A stretch of 64,000 bases of DNA from Mycobacterium sp. DL440. GTDB taxonomy: Bacteria; Actinomycetota; Actinomycetes; Mycobacteriales; Mycobacteriaceae. Every line of letters begins with the position of its first letter. Position 1 is the first letter of the stretch. Where the stretch lies: contig NZ_CP050191.1 in the NCBI RefSeq assembly GCF_011745145.1, positions 372,001-436,000 of the forward strand, written 5' to 3'. Below the pieces are notes generated by a model. It had not been told where the DNA came from. It ran no database searches and was given only the letters and a program-made list of their open reading frames with translations. Below, piece by piece: positions 54,414 through 63,418 of this stretch. The position numbers and the translations under genes are program-made.

Positions 54414-55256
54414 ATGCCACAATTGGCGGTGGTGACCGGCGGGGCCGGCGGAATGGGACTGGCGACGGCGCGCATCCTGGGCAAGGATATGACCGTACTG
54501 ATAAGCGACGTCAGTCATGATCGGCTGGAGTCTGCGCGACGTGAGCTCAGCGATGCGGGAATCGATTGCGCCGCTACGGTCTGCGATATCACGGACAGTA
54601 GATCGGTGCGCCAACTTGCTGAATACGCTCAGCGACTGGGAACGGTGACTTCCGTCGTGCATACTGCGGGATTGAGCCCGAGCATGGCGGCGGCAGAAGC
54701 TATCTTGCGGGTCAACGCGGTTGGCACCGTACTGGTCAACACCGCTTTTCATGGCATTGCCACCGAAGGTATGGCGCTGGTCAACGTGGCCTCTGTGGCC
54801 GGACACCAGCTTCCTGGCGTCGTTGCGCCAAAACGCATGTACCGGCGGGCATTGAGTGATGTCGAGCGGTTTTCCGCGGGCTTGGTGAAGATGTGCAACC
54901 TCGTCCCATTTGCGCTGCGCCCGCAGATCGCGTACATGCTGAGCAAGAACTTTGTCATCTGGTACAGCAAGGCCATGGCCGGGCGATTCGGAAGCAAGGG
55001 CGCCCGCGTCGTGTCCGTCTCGCCGGGATCATTCGAGACCCCGATGGGGCAGCTGGAAAAGGACGCCGGCGCCGGAGCCCTGGCTGAGCTCGGCGCGTTG
55101 AAACGATTCGGCCATCCATCAGAGATCGCCGCACTCCTTGCCTTCTGTGCGAGCAGCGGGCCCGGGTATCTCACCGGCACCGATATTCTGTGTGACGGCG
55201 GAGTTATGGCGGCGATGACCCCACTCAAGATGCTCCAACTCGCTCGATCGCAGTAA
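54414..55256 (+). CDS. Short-chain dehydrogenase/reductase
   Basis: A 280-residue SDR with the Rossmann loop TGGAGGMG, an NVASVAG serine and the AYMLSK (Tyr-x3-Lys) pair, and a C-terminal TGTDILCDGG. There is a long insert between the serine and tyrosine (about residues 125-175) that is not usual in the family and may shape a large substrate pocket, compatible with a steroid- or terpenoid-like molecule. First gene of the right-hand cluster; the copy A element precedes it. An ATG start with a weak GAAGGC-type site. Confidence 0.85.
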   Translation: MPQLAVVTGGAGGMGLATARILGKDMTVLISDVSHDRLESARRELSDAGIDCAATVCDITDSRSVRQLAEYAQRLGTVTSVVHTAGLSPSMAAAEAILRVNAVGTVLVNTAFHGIATEGMALVNVASVAGHQLPGVVAPKRMYRRALSDVERFSAGLVKMCNLVPFALRPQIAYMLSKNFVIWYSKAMAGRFGSKGARVVSVSPGSFETPMGQLEKDAGAGALAELGALKRFGHPSEIAALLAFCASSGPGYLTGTDILCDGGVMAAMTPLKMLQLARSQ

Positions 55257-55748
55257 GGGCCGTCCGTCGGTCATTGGCTATCAGATCGGCGGTGCCGAAG
55301 TCGGATGTTCGATCTGGAACCGCGCACCGGTCCGCGGGTATTTGCTGAGAACGTGATGAGAGTCGCGGTGGCTCGGCATGCCGCGTGCACGAAACGACTC
55401 CGACGTCCGCTTTGGGATCAACTCCGGTCAGCGGTGGAGGTTGCCACGGAACCAGTTGTCATCCTGGACTTGGGTCCTAGGAAGGTATTGACTTTCCGGC
55501 GCGATCGGGCCTGTTTGCGCAAGCAGCTGAACGGTTTTCAGGGCGTGATCCGAACTGTTCCGAATCGCCGTGGCGAGTCGTTGGAGGGCGCGCGGCCGTC
55601 AATCGCGGGTTCTTCAGGTCGGACGGACAGGGGCCGCGTGCGGAGAACGACTTTACAAATCTGCCTCTAAGTGTCACGCTGGGTGGGTAGGCGATCCTGT
55701 CCTCTCGTGGAATCGCGCATTTGCCCACACTCCCAACCGAGGTGAACG
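55257..55748. other. Long gap with operator copy B, no gene
   Basis: A 492-bp stretch between two same-strand SDR genes. An open frame of 121 codons at 55305-55670 shows no family resemblance and Arg-rich composition, so I leave it uncalled. A TTTACA-N14-TGTCACG element is at 55650-55678. Confidence 0.55.
55650..55678. promoter_or_regulatory. TTTACA-N14-TGTCACG element (copy B)
   Basis: ACTTTACA, 14 nt, TGTCACGCTG, about 70 bp before the HSDL2-like SDR gene. Same layout as copies A, C and D. Confidence 0.55.
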
Positions 55749-56615
55749 ATGTCGGTGCTCAGCTCATTCGAAGGCCGCACCATGGTGGTCTCCGGCGGCA
55801 GCCGGGGAATAGGTCTGGCGATCGGCCTTGGTGCCGCACGGCTGGGTGCGAACGTCGTTCTACTGGCCAAAACCAGTGACCCGCATCCACGTCTACCCGG
55901 AACCGTGCATACGGCGGCGCTGCAGGTTGAGGAGGCGGGCGGCCAGGCCCTCGCTGTGGTGGGCGATGTGCGCAGGGAGGACGATGTGCAACGCGCGGTC
56001 GATGCGGCAGTCGACAGGTTCGGCGGAATCGACATCTGCGTGAACAACGCGAGCGCCATAAGCACGGAACGCACAGAGGAACTGTCCGCCAAGAAGTTCG
56101 ACCTCATGCAGCAGATCAATATCCGAGGGACATTCCTGCTGACGAAGGCGTGCCTGCCGCACCTGCAGCAGTCGCCGAATGCCCATGTCCTCACGATTGC
56201 TCCACCGCTGAACATGAATCCGTACTGGCTGGGTGTGCATCCGTCGTACACATTGTCCAAATACGGGATGACTCTGCTGTCGATGGGGTGGTCAGCCGAA
56301 TATGCCGGGGCGGGAATCGCTTTCAACTGCCTCTGGCCCGAGACGTACATCGCGACAGCAGCAGTGGCTAACTCTGCCGACGGGCAGGCGATGCTGGCTT
56401 CCAGCCGCAGTCCTCAGATCATGGCTGATGCGGCGGTCATCGTGTTGTCACAGATGGCGACTGGCGAGACCGGCCGTTGCTACCTGGACAACGAAGTGCT
56501 CGCCGGGGCCGGGGTCAGCGATCTGTCGGTATATGGCGGCGGTTCCGCTCCAATCATGGACATCTTTGTCGACAACGCCGATTCCGAGGAAAAGGTGGCA
56601 CCCGCATGGCAGTAG
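55749..56615 (+). CDS. HSDL2-like short-chain dehydrogenase
   Basis: A 288-residue SDR resembling the hydroxysteroid dehydrogenase-like 2 (HSDL2) group: SGGSRGIGLAIG, NNASAIS, PPLNMNPYW, YTLSKYGMTLLSMGW and FNCLWPETYIATAA. The catalytic pair Tyr-x3-Lys is present, but the usual serine of the ISPPLNL segment is Ala (TIAPPLNM). It may therefore be weakly active or use another residue. It overlaps the next gene by 10 bp, so the two are coupled. Operator copy B lies upstream. Substrate unknown. Confidence 0.85.
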   Translation: MSVLSSFEGRTMVVSGGSRGIGLAIGLGAARLGANVVLLAKTSDPHPRLPGTVHTAALQVEEAGGQALAVVGDVRREDDVQRAVDAAVDRFGGIDICVNNASAISTERTEELSAKKFDLMQQINIRGTFLLTKACLPHLQQSPNAHVLTIAPPLNMNPYWLGVHPSYTLSKYGMTLLSMGWSAEYAGAGIAFNCLWPETYIATAAVANSADGQAMLASSRSPQIMADAAVIVLSQMATGETGRCYLDNEVLAGAGVSDLSVYGGGSAPIMDIFVDNADSEEKVAPAWQ

Positions 56616-57238
56616 GAGCGTTGAGCACGCCGTCGCGCACGAGAGGTCGACGAACGAACGCCCAGATGGAGTCGGTTGTGGTCTCGCGTTATGAGCTGAT
56701 CGTGCTGGGGACCTCCGCTACGGACGTCGTCTGTTCGGTAGGTGGCCGGATCGCCGACCGGGCCATGTCGGGATGGGACGTGACGGTGTTCCTACCGAAT
56801 GTCAGTGATGACTGTCCCATTCGAATCCTCGGCGCCAAGGTCTTGCCGCTGGACAAACTTGCGACGGCGGCTTCTGCGCAAGGACCGACCGCGATCGCAA
56901 TGGCCTACGAATTGGTGTCAACAGATCGTCGTGCGCAACGCTACCTAACCGGTCGCTTCGTCAAACCTCCAAAGGAGGTGACGCTTTGGGGTTCGCTTCC
57001 CTCGTCCGCTGCCAACGACTGGGTGACCGCGCGACACGTTGCCAGCATGTCCGGTCGCGCTTTCAAAGCCCACGCCATGGCGGCCGCTTCGACCACGACG
57101 GTCTCGCGGTCCGAGTCCGAGGTGCTGCATTCGCCGGCGAGTAGTTCACCTGGGGGCCGCCGCGCCTGCCTGCGCGCGATACCGGCCACCCTGATTCCGA
57201 ACGAGCCGCCGGTGTCTCGTCCGCTTCGATCAACGTAA
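56606..57238 (+). CDS. PIG-L-like protein, degenerate
   Basis: A 210-residue protein I cannot confidently name. The N-terminal part (YELIVLGTSATDVVCSVGGR, then IADRAMSGWDVTVFLP) has the pattern of PIG-L/MshB-type deacetylases, GG-x-IA-x6-G-x2-VTV, but the metal-binding AHPDDE motif is replaced by GTSATDV. The C-terminal 70 residues are Ala/Ser/Arg/Pro-rich and low in complexity. It overlaps the HSDL2-like gene by 10 bp; an internal ATG at 56666 is an alternative start. A catalytically dead, possibly decaying enzyme or a structural protein. Confidence 0.5.
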   Translation: MAVGALSTPSRTRGRRTNAQMESVVVSRYELIVLGTSATDVVCSVGGRIADRAMSGWDVTVFLPNVSDDCPIRILGAKVLPLDKLATAASAQGPTAIAMAYELVSTDRRAQRYLTGRFVKPPKEVTLWGSLPSSAANDWVTARHVASMSGRAFKAHAMAAASTTTVSRSESEVLHSPASSSPGGRRACLRAIPATLIPNEPPVSRPLRST

Positions 57239-57269
57239 ACCGACCGACCTCACAAACGAGCGTGGATAC

Positions 57270-58925
57270 ATGACGACGTCCTTTACCGTCAGCGCAGTGG
57301 TAGATGCCGTGGCATCAGCCATCCCAGACCGCGAATACCTGATCCAGGGTTCGCACCGATTCACCTACCGCGATACCGCGGAGCGATCGCGTCGACTGGC
57401 GGGCTATCTGCACTCGCGTGGGCTCGGCTGTCATACCGAACGCTGCGAATTGGCGAATCACCAAGTCGGTCAGGACCTGCTCGGCATCTATGCCTATAAC
57501 GGAAACGAATACGTCGAAGCGATGTTGGCGGCTTTCCGTGCTCGGGTGGCACCGTTCAATGTCAATTACCGGTACGTCAGCGACGAGTTGCGCTACCTGC
57601 TGACTGACTCGGGAGCAACCGCGCTGGTATACCACTCGGCATTCGCACCCGCACTGGCAGGCTTGTTACCTGACCTGCCCCAGCTGAGGATACTGATCCA
57701 GATTGCTGACGACTCCGGTAACGAACTGCTCCCTGGTGCCGTCGACTACGAGACGATCGTCGCCGAAGCCTCCCCGGTTGCCGTGGTGGATACCGATGTG
57801 ACGCCCGACGACCTCTACGTCCTTTACACCGGAGGTACGACCGGCCACCCCAAGGGGGTTCTGTGGCGTCAGCACGACATCTTCGTTTCGGCGTTCGGCG
57901 GCCGGAACTTCCTCACCGGGGAAATCGCACAATCGTGTGAACAACTCGCTGAAGCGGCCGCTGCGAACCCGGGCACCAAGATGCTGGTCCTCCCTCCGCT
58001 GATGCACGGCGCCGCGCAGTGGTCTGCGATGACGGCGTTCACGACCGGGCAGACGGTGGTATTCCCCACTTCGGTGCAGAGCATGGACGCAGACGAAGTC
58101 GTGCGACTCATCGAGGAGGAAATGGTCCTGTCGGTCACCGCGGTTGGTGATGCGATGGCGCGGCCCTTCCTGGATGCCGTCGGTAGATCCGATGCTGATC
58201 TGTCGAGCCTGGCTGTCTGGGCCAACGGTGGCGCCGCATTGACGCCTGCGGTCAAGCAGCGGCTACTCGCGCGCTGGCCGAGTCTGTTGGTGGTGGACGG
58301 AGTTGGATCGTCGGAAACTGGTCAGCAGATGAAACAGCTGACCACGGTAGATACCCAGGCTTCCAATACGTTTCAGCCGGGCCCGGACACCTGCGTGGTT
58401 GCTGAGGACCTCACCTCGTTACTCGAGCCCGGCCATGACTGCAACGGCTGGTTGGCGCAACGGGGTTGCGTGCCGCTCGGATACAAGGACGACGCGGTCA
58501 AATCCGCTGCCTCATTCCCGGTGATCGCCGGCGTCCGTTATTCGACCCCTGGTGATCGCGCGCGACTGCTCGCCGAAGGAACGATCGAACTACTTGGACG
58601 CGACTCGGTAACCATCAACTCCGGCGGAGAGAAGATCTTCGCCGAAGAAGTCGAAGCCGCGATAGCTTCGCACTCAGCTGTCCAAGACGTTGTTGTCGCG
58701 GGCCGACCTAGCTCGCAGTGGGGCCAGGCGGTCGTGGCCATCGTGTCAACGGTTGCAGGCAGCGCAGTGACAGCATCCGAGCTCATCGACCACGCTGGAC
58801 GATCGATTGCCCGCTACAAGTTGCCGAAGGCGGTGGTCTTCTGTAATACGGTCGAGCGCAGCCCCTCAGGCAAGCCGGACTATCGATGGGCCCGCGAGCA
58901 GGCGCAGGCGGTCCCCGCCTCCTGA
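57270..58925 (+). CDS. FadD-type acyl-CoA synthetase (FadD19-like)
   Basis: A 551-residue acyl-CoA ligase. The ATP loop LYTGGTTGHPKGVLWR, the segment HDIFVSAFGG, VNYRYVSDELRYLL, DGVGSSETG and GGEKIFAEEVE resemble FadD19/FadD17-type ligases that activate sterol side chains. It starts 31 bp after the PIG-L-like gene and carries the C-terminal PSGKPDYRWA. The context (SDRs, P450, mce) fits activation of a steroid- or terpenoid-derived acid. Confidence 0.88.
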   Translation: MTTSFTVSAVVDAVASAIPDREYLIQGSHRFTYRDTAERSRRLAGYLHSRGLGCHTERCELANHQVGQDLLGIYAYNGNEYVEAMLAAFRARVAPFNVNYRYVSDELRYLLTDSGATALVYHSAFAPALAGLLPDLPQLRILIQIADDSGNELLPGAVDYETIVAEASPVAVVDTDVTPDDLYVLYTGGTTGHPKGVLWRQHDIFVSAFGGRNFLTGEIAQSCEQLAEAAAANPGTKMLVLPPLMHGAAQWSAMTAFTTGQTVVFPTSVQSMDADEVVRLIEEEMVLSVTAVGDAMARPFLDAVGRSDADLSSLAVWANGGAALTPAVKQRLLARWPSLLVVDGVGSSETGQQMKQLTTVDTQASNTFQPGPDTCVVAEDLTSLLEPGHDCNGWLAQRGCVPLGYKDDAVKSAASFPVIAGVRYSTPGDRARLLAEGTIELLGRDSVTINSGGEKIFAEEVEAAIASHSAVQDVVVAGRPSSQWGQAVVAIVSTVAGSAVTASELIDHAGRSIARYKLPKAVVFCNTVERSPSGKPDYRWAREQAQAVPAS

Positions 58926-58980
58926 ATGACGGCAGAGATTTTGTGCCGGGTGCCAGGATGTTTCCCCGGGGACAAGCGCC

Positions 58981-59009
58981 ACTTTACAGAATGCGGCGAA
59001 ACTGTCACG
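58981..59009. promoter_or_regulatory. TTTACA-N14-TGTCACG element (copy C)
   Basis: ACTTTACA, 14 nt, TGTCACGCTG, about 100 bp before the P450 gene at 59112. Same layout as copies A, B and D. Confidence 0.55.
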
Positions 59010-59111
59010 CTGTCTACTGGTCGCGTTGTCGGTCAAAAGTTGAGAAATGTCCGATCTGAGATTCGCGCCGGCGTGGGCTGGCCGCTACTCTCCAAGCCTC
59101 GAAGGTGTGTG

Positions 59112-60323
59112 ATGGCACGACCGCCGCTGGTGTTCGATCCGTTCTCTGAGGATTACTTCAACGATCCGTATCCGACGTATGCGCGCATGCGCGACGAGGC
59201 CCCGGTTTACTACAGTGACCAGTACGACTTCTACGCGCTGAGTCGCCATGAAGACGTCGCGCGAGCATTCAAAGACTTCGAGACGTATTCCTCTGCTCGG
59301 GGAGTGACCCTGGAAGAAATCCAGTCCGGAACGCACTCCCACAACCAATCCATCATCTGGATGGATCCTCCCGAGCACCGCAGGATGCGCAGTTTGGTCA
59401 ACAAGGTCTTCACGCCGCGGGCCATTCAGGCTCAAGAAGCGATCATCCGGCAGAAGATCACCGACTTCCTTTCGCGTGTGGATCCGCGGCGGTTCGACGT
59501 TGTCGCCGATTTCTCGGCGCTGTTCCCCGTCGAGGTCATTACGACAATGCTCGGTGTTCCTGAAGCCGACCGTCAGAATGTCCGCGTTTGGCTGGAGACA
59601 TCATTGGAGCGTCCGCCGGGTCGGATGACCCAGAGTCGCGCCGGCAACGATGCCATGATGAAAACGGGCGCCCTGTACTACCGCATCATCCAGGAACGCC
59701 GCGTCGAACCCCGCGACGACATGATCAGCCGATTGTGTACGGTCGAAGTCGATCGCGAAGACGGCACCCGCACCGGTCTCGACGATGTCGAGATCGCAGG
59801 ATTCTGCACACTTCTGGGCGGGGCAGGCGCTGAAACCGTCGCCAAGCTACTGGGCACCGCCATCGTGGTCTTTTCGCGTCATCGCGATCAATGGGACCAA
59901 CTGCGCGCAGACCGGGACAAGATCCCCGCAGCGGTCGAGGAACTGCTGCGCTTCGAGGGGCCAATACAGTACGACTGCCGCTATGTGACGAAAAATGTTG
60001 AAATACACGGGAAGACGATCCCGGCGGGCAGCGCCGTCATGCTCCTCGGGGCAGCTGCAAACCGGGATGATCGCGCATTCGCCGAGGCCGAAACGTTCGA
60101 CATCAACCGGGATCGCAGCCAGGCGCAGAATCTCGCCTTCGGCTACGGCATACACAGCTGCCTGGGTGCTGCGCTGGCACGTTTGGAAAGTGCCATTGCG
60201 CTTGACTATCTACTCGACTTGCTGCCCAGTTACGAAGTCGACTATGAAGGCCTCAGGAGAACCAACATGACCAGTGTCAACGGTTATGCTGCCGTACCCA
60301 TCCGGGTGGCCGTCGACCACTAG
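59112..60323 (+). CDS. Cytochrome P450
   Basis: A 403-residue bacterial cytochrome P450. Haem loop FGYGIHSCLGAALARLE with Cys350; I-helix LGGAGAETVAKLLG with the G-x-E-T pair; ExxR at EELLRFE. The N-terminus FDPFSEDYFNDPYPTYARMR is typical. It is not closely similar to the P450 at 37582. ATG 59112 is preceded by GAAGGTG; an extension to 58926 covers the operator and is rejected. Probably hydroxylates a lipid-like substrate of the mce system that follows. Ferredoxin partner not in the immediate vicinity. Confidence 0.9.
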   Translation: MARPPLVFDPFSEDYFNDPYPTYARMRDEAPVYYSDQYDFYALSRHEDVARAFKDFETYSSARGVTLEEIQSGTHSHNQSIIWMDPPEHRRMRSLVNKVFTPRAIQAQEAIIRQKITDFLSRVDPRRFDVVADFSALFPVEVITTMLGVPEADRQNVRVWLETSLERPPGRMTQSRAGNDAMMKTGALYYRIIQERRVEPRDDMISRLCTVEVDREDGTRTGLDDVEIAGFCTLLGGAGAETVAKLLGTAIVVFSRHRDQWDQLRADRDKIPAAVEELLRFEGPIQYDCRYVTKNVEIHGKTIPAGSAVMLLGAAANRDDRAFAEAETFDINRDRSQAQNLAFGYGIHSCLGAALARLESAIALDYLLDLLPSYEVDYEGLRRTNMTSVNGYAAVPIRVAVDH

Positions 60324-60343
60324 TCGTCGTAACGGAATAGCCG

Positions 60344-60910
60344 ATGGACGCTTTAGGGGCACGACCCCGGCACAGTCATTCTGCGGTCGGACGAGGCGGT
60401 GTTGCGCAACGGATTGCACGCCTTCTGGCTGCCAGTCTGCTGATCTTCCTTGTTCAACCGATCGCGCCATCACACGCTGATGGAAACGACTGGGGACTCA
60501 ATGGCACTTTTCGGGCCCAATCGAATGGGGAATGGGCGCAGACCAACGACAGTTACCGCGACGAGCAGACCGTCATCGCGACCTGGACCGTCTCAACGAC
60601 ATGTACCACTCGTTTCGATTGCGTCGGTGACGTTGCCAGCAACCAAGGCTGGACGGCTCCGCTCTACACCAAGTCGGGCACCTTCTATGTCAAACACATA
60701 GTCCCACAATGGGAGCCGTGCCCAGATGGCAGTAGATCAGACGGTCTGCAAGTGTTCCACTTCTACCCGGCGCGTCCTGATGGCAATGGGGACATGACGT
60801 CGACGGAGTTGTTCATGGGTGAAGACACCACCACCGGTATCAGTGGCGCGTGTGGCATCAGCAAGCCGCTCGTGGTGAAAATCCCGTTCAAACTGGCCAA
60901 GGTCGGCTGA
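60344..60910 (+). CDS. Secreted Mce-associated-type protein
   Basis: A 188-residue exported protein. A basic N-terminus and hydrophobic helix (IARLLAASLLIFLVQPIAP, cleavage near SHA/DG) lead to a mature domain with NGTFRAQSNGEWAQTNDSY, TWTVSTTCTTRFDCVGDVAS, SNQGWTAPL and paired cysteines. Similar small secreted proteins accompany mycobacterial mce loci, but their role is unknown. It follows the P450 after 20 bp and precedes the mce genes, suggesting a shared transport function. Confidence 0.65.
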   Translation: MDALGARPRHSHSAVGRGGVAQRIARLLAASLLIFLVQPIAPSHADGNDWGLNGTFRAQSNGEWAQTNDSYRDEQTVIATWTVSTTCTTRFDCVGDVASNQGWTAPLYTKSGTFYVKHIVPQWEPCPDGSRSDGLQVFHFYPARPDGNGDMTSTELFMGEDTTTGISGACGISKPLVVKIPFKLAKVG

Positions 60911-61025
60911 ACCCAGCCGCTAGCGACAGTCGGCCGTCGATCGCCGTATCGGACAGAGTCTCACCCTTGTCCGATATGCAACCCTGCGTAGGTCTTCGTA
61001 TCGCCCCGCCTGCGCAGACTTCCCT

Positions 61026-61053
61026 CTTTACAAAACTCCCGCAAAGTGTCACG
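61026..61053. promoter_or_regulatory. TTTACA-N14-TGTCACG element (copy D)
   Basis: CTTTACA, 14 nt, TGTCACGGTG, about 100 bp before the mce gene at 61155. Same layout as copies A, B and C. The gap 60911-61154 holds no gene. Confidence 0.55.
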
Positions 61054-61154
61054 GTGTGCGATAGGAAATTTCATCGGACATTCGATGCGATTTGTCCGAA
61101 GCGCTTGTTTGCTTCCGTCTCGTGCAGGCGCGCTGAACTGGCTATTGGAGGATC

Positions 61155-62396
61155 GTGGAGGCTAGCGTCTCACCCGCTCGGTCGGCGGCTTCCGAAGCAA
61201 AGGCTCGTTCCTACCTTCGGCCGGCGCTGGGCGCCGCAACGGTAGCTATCGGTGTCGGCGTCGTTGCCGTCGCGGCGTTGATGTTCCAGGGAAAATTCGA
61301 GACCACTGCTGCCTTGACTGTTGTTTCTCAGCGTGCCGGGCTCGTGATGAATCCCGATGCCAAAGTGCAACTCCTCGGCGTCGATGTGGGTCGGGTCGAA
61401 TCCATCGACGTGCGGCCCGACGGCCAGGCTGTTCTCAAACTGGCCATGCACCCCGACGTCCTGAAGCAAATACCCACCAACGTCGGCGTCGACATCTCCT
61501 CGACGACCGTGTTCGGCGCGAAGTACGTCCAACTGGTCCCGCCGCCGAACCCGTCTTCGCAGTCGCTTTCACCCGGAGCAGTCCTCGCCGGCGACCACGT
61601 GACCATCGAAGTCAACACGGTGTTCGAGCGGTTGAACCGGGTGCTGGCCAAAGTCGACCCACCCAAACTCAACGAGACTCTCGGCGCCTTGGCGGCCACC
61701 TTCGACGGCCGCGGTGAGCGGGCCGGACAGACTTTGTCGGACCTGAACCGCTTCCTCGGGGCGCTCGAGCCCAGCCTCGATGACCTCGACCGAGACCTGC
61801 GCGAGGCACCAGGGGTGCTCACGTCATACGCCGACGCGGCTGAGAACCTCGTTACCACCGCCGACAATGCCACCCACCTCGGCGATACGATCGTCGACCG
61901 CCAGCAGGACCTTGACGCCTTGCTGCTGAGCACGATCGGGCTGGCCTCGGCCGGTGACGAATTCCTCAGTGCCAACGGGGAACCCCTGGCCAATCTGCAA
62001 CGACTCCTGGTCCCCACCACGACGCTCACCAACGAATACAACCCAGCGTTGACGTGCGCGCTCCAAGGCCTGGCCCACATTCAGCAGTCATCGCCGCCGC
62101 TGGAACTTCCCGGTGTCGTCGATTCTGTCGGCCTCACGCTGGCACGCGAGCGGTACCGCTATCCGGATGACTTACCAAAGGTTGCCGCCAGCGGAGGCCC
62201 ACACTGCGCCGACATGCTCATGCCCGCGGTGCCTGCGAACACCACCCCGCCGTATCTGGTGGTAAACGACGGGGCGGACCCCACTCGGTACGGCAATCAG
62301 GGCATCCTGCTGAACTCCGACGGGCTCAAACAAATGTTGTTCGGCCCTATCGCTGGGCCTCCCCGCAACAGTGCTCAAATCGGGCAGCCAGGATGA
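61155..62396 (+). CDS. MceA-type protein of a second mce locus
   Basis: A 413-residue Mce protein: anchor (GAATVAIGVGVVAVAALMF), Mce domain (about 48-130; LTVVSQRAGLVMNPDAKVQL, LGVDVGRVESI), helical middle and a C-terminus with Pro-rich stretches. The GTG at 61155 has GGAGG 6 nt upstream. By position it is the MceA homologue, but no yrbE permease genes precede it; a secreted protein and P450 do. It overlaps the next gene by 4 bp. Confidence 0.9.
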   Translation: MEASVSPARSAASEAKARSYLRPALGAATVAIGVGVVAVAALMFQGKFETTAALTVVSQRAGLVMNPDAKVQLLGVDVGRVESIDVRPDGQAVLKLAMHPDVLKQIPTNVGVDISSTTVFGAKYVQLVPPPNPSSQSLSPGAVLAGDHVTIEVNTVFERLNRVLAKVDPPKLNETLGALAATFDGRGERAGQTLSDLNRFLGALEPSLDDLDRDLREAPGVLTSYADAAENLVTTADNATHLGDTIVDRQQDLDALLLSTIGLASAGDEFLSANGEPLANLQRLLVPTTTLTNEYNPALTCALQGLAHIQQSSPPLELPGVVDSVGLTLARERYRYPDDLPKVAASGGPHCADMLMPAVPANTTPPYLVVNDGADPTRYGNQGILLNSDGLKQMLFGPIAGPPRNSAQIGQPG

Positions 62397-63418
62397 GTCC
62401 GACCGTTCGCACCCTGTTAAAGTTCGGGTCGTTCGCGCTGGTGATGGCGATACTCACGACACTTCTGTTCATGACTTTCGCGGAATACCGTTCGGGACCC
62501 ACCACCGGCTACTCGGCAATATTTGCCGATGCGTCCCGGCTGAAGTCCGGTGATTCCGTGCGCGCCGCGGGCGTGCGGATAGGCACGGTGCGTTCGGTAA
62601 CGCTACGAGCCGACGATCGCGTGCTGGTGACCTTTGATACCGACCGCAACATCGCATTGACCTCAGGCGCGACCGCGGCCATCAGATACCTCAACCTCGT
62701 TGGTGATCGGTACCTGGAACTCGTCGACAGGCCGGACTCCACCAGAATCCTGCCCGCTGGTGCGCAATTGCCTGTGGATCGCACCATGCCTGCGCTGGAC
62801 CTGGATCTGCTACTCGGGGGCCTCAAACCTGTGATCGCTGGTCTCAACCCTCAGGACGTCAACGCCCTGACCACCTCGCTGCTGCAGGTATTTCAAGGAC
62901 AAGGCGACACTCTTCAGTCCTTGATGTCACGGGGATCCTCCTTCGCCAACACTTTGGCCGACAACAGTCAGGTCATCCAGCAAGTCATCGACAACCTCAA
63001 CACGATGGCAGGCACACTCGCCCAGGATGGCGATCACTTCTCCCGGACGCTCGACCGGCTTGAGGTCCTGGTCACCGACCTGGCGCAGCACCGCGATACC
63101 ATCGGCTCGGCTGTCGACGCACTGAGCAGTGGGACAACCACACTGGCGGATCTACTGACCAATACCCGGGCGCCGCTGGCCGGAACCGTCGAGCAACTCG
63201 AGACGGTGTCGAGCCATGTGGTGGGAGACATGCCGACACTCGATGTTGCGTTGCAACGCGCCCCCGACAACTATCGCAAGCTGGTTCGGCTCGGTTCGTA
63301 CGGCGCCTGGCTGAATTACTACATCTGCGGAATCTCATTGCGGGTCACCGATCTTCAAGGACGCACCGCTGTCTTCCCGTGGGTGAAGCAGGATGTGGGA
63401 AGGTGCGCCGACAGCTGA
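62393..63418 (+). CDS. MceB-type protein of a second mce locus
   Basis: A 341-residue Mce protein with an anchor (FGSFALVMAILTTLLFMTF), the Mce domain (YSAIFADASRLKSGDSVRAA, GVRIGTVRSV) and the C-terminal YYICGISLRVTD seen in MceB proteins. ATGA overlap with the previous gene and TGATG overlap with the next. Confidence 0.9.
   Translation: MSPTVRTLLKFGSFALVMAILTTLLFMTFAEYRSGPTTGYSAIFADASRLKSGDSVRAAGVRIGTVRSVTLRADDRVLVTFDTDRNIALTSGATAAIRYLNLVGDRYLELVDRPDSTRILPAGAQLPVDRTMPALDLDLLLGGLKPVIAGLNPQDVNALTTSLLQVFQGQGDTLQSLMSRGSSFANTLADNSQVIQQVIDNLNTMAGTLAQDGDHFSRTLDRLEVLVTDLAQHRDTIGSAVDALSSGTTTLADLLTNTRAPLAGTVEQLETVSSHVVGDMPTLDVALQRAPDNYRKLVRLGSYGAWLNYYICGISLRVTDLQGRTAVFPWVKQDVGRCADS

Noticed and set aside
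55305..55670. 121-codon open frame
   Set aside because: Arg-rich, no family resemblance, no clear ribosome-binding site; treated as intergenic.
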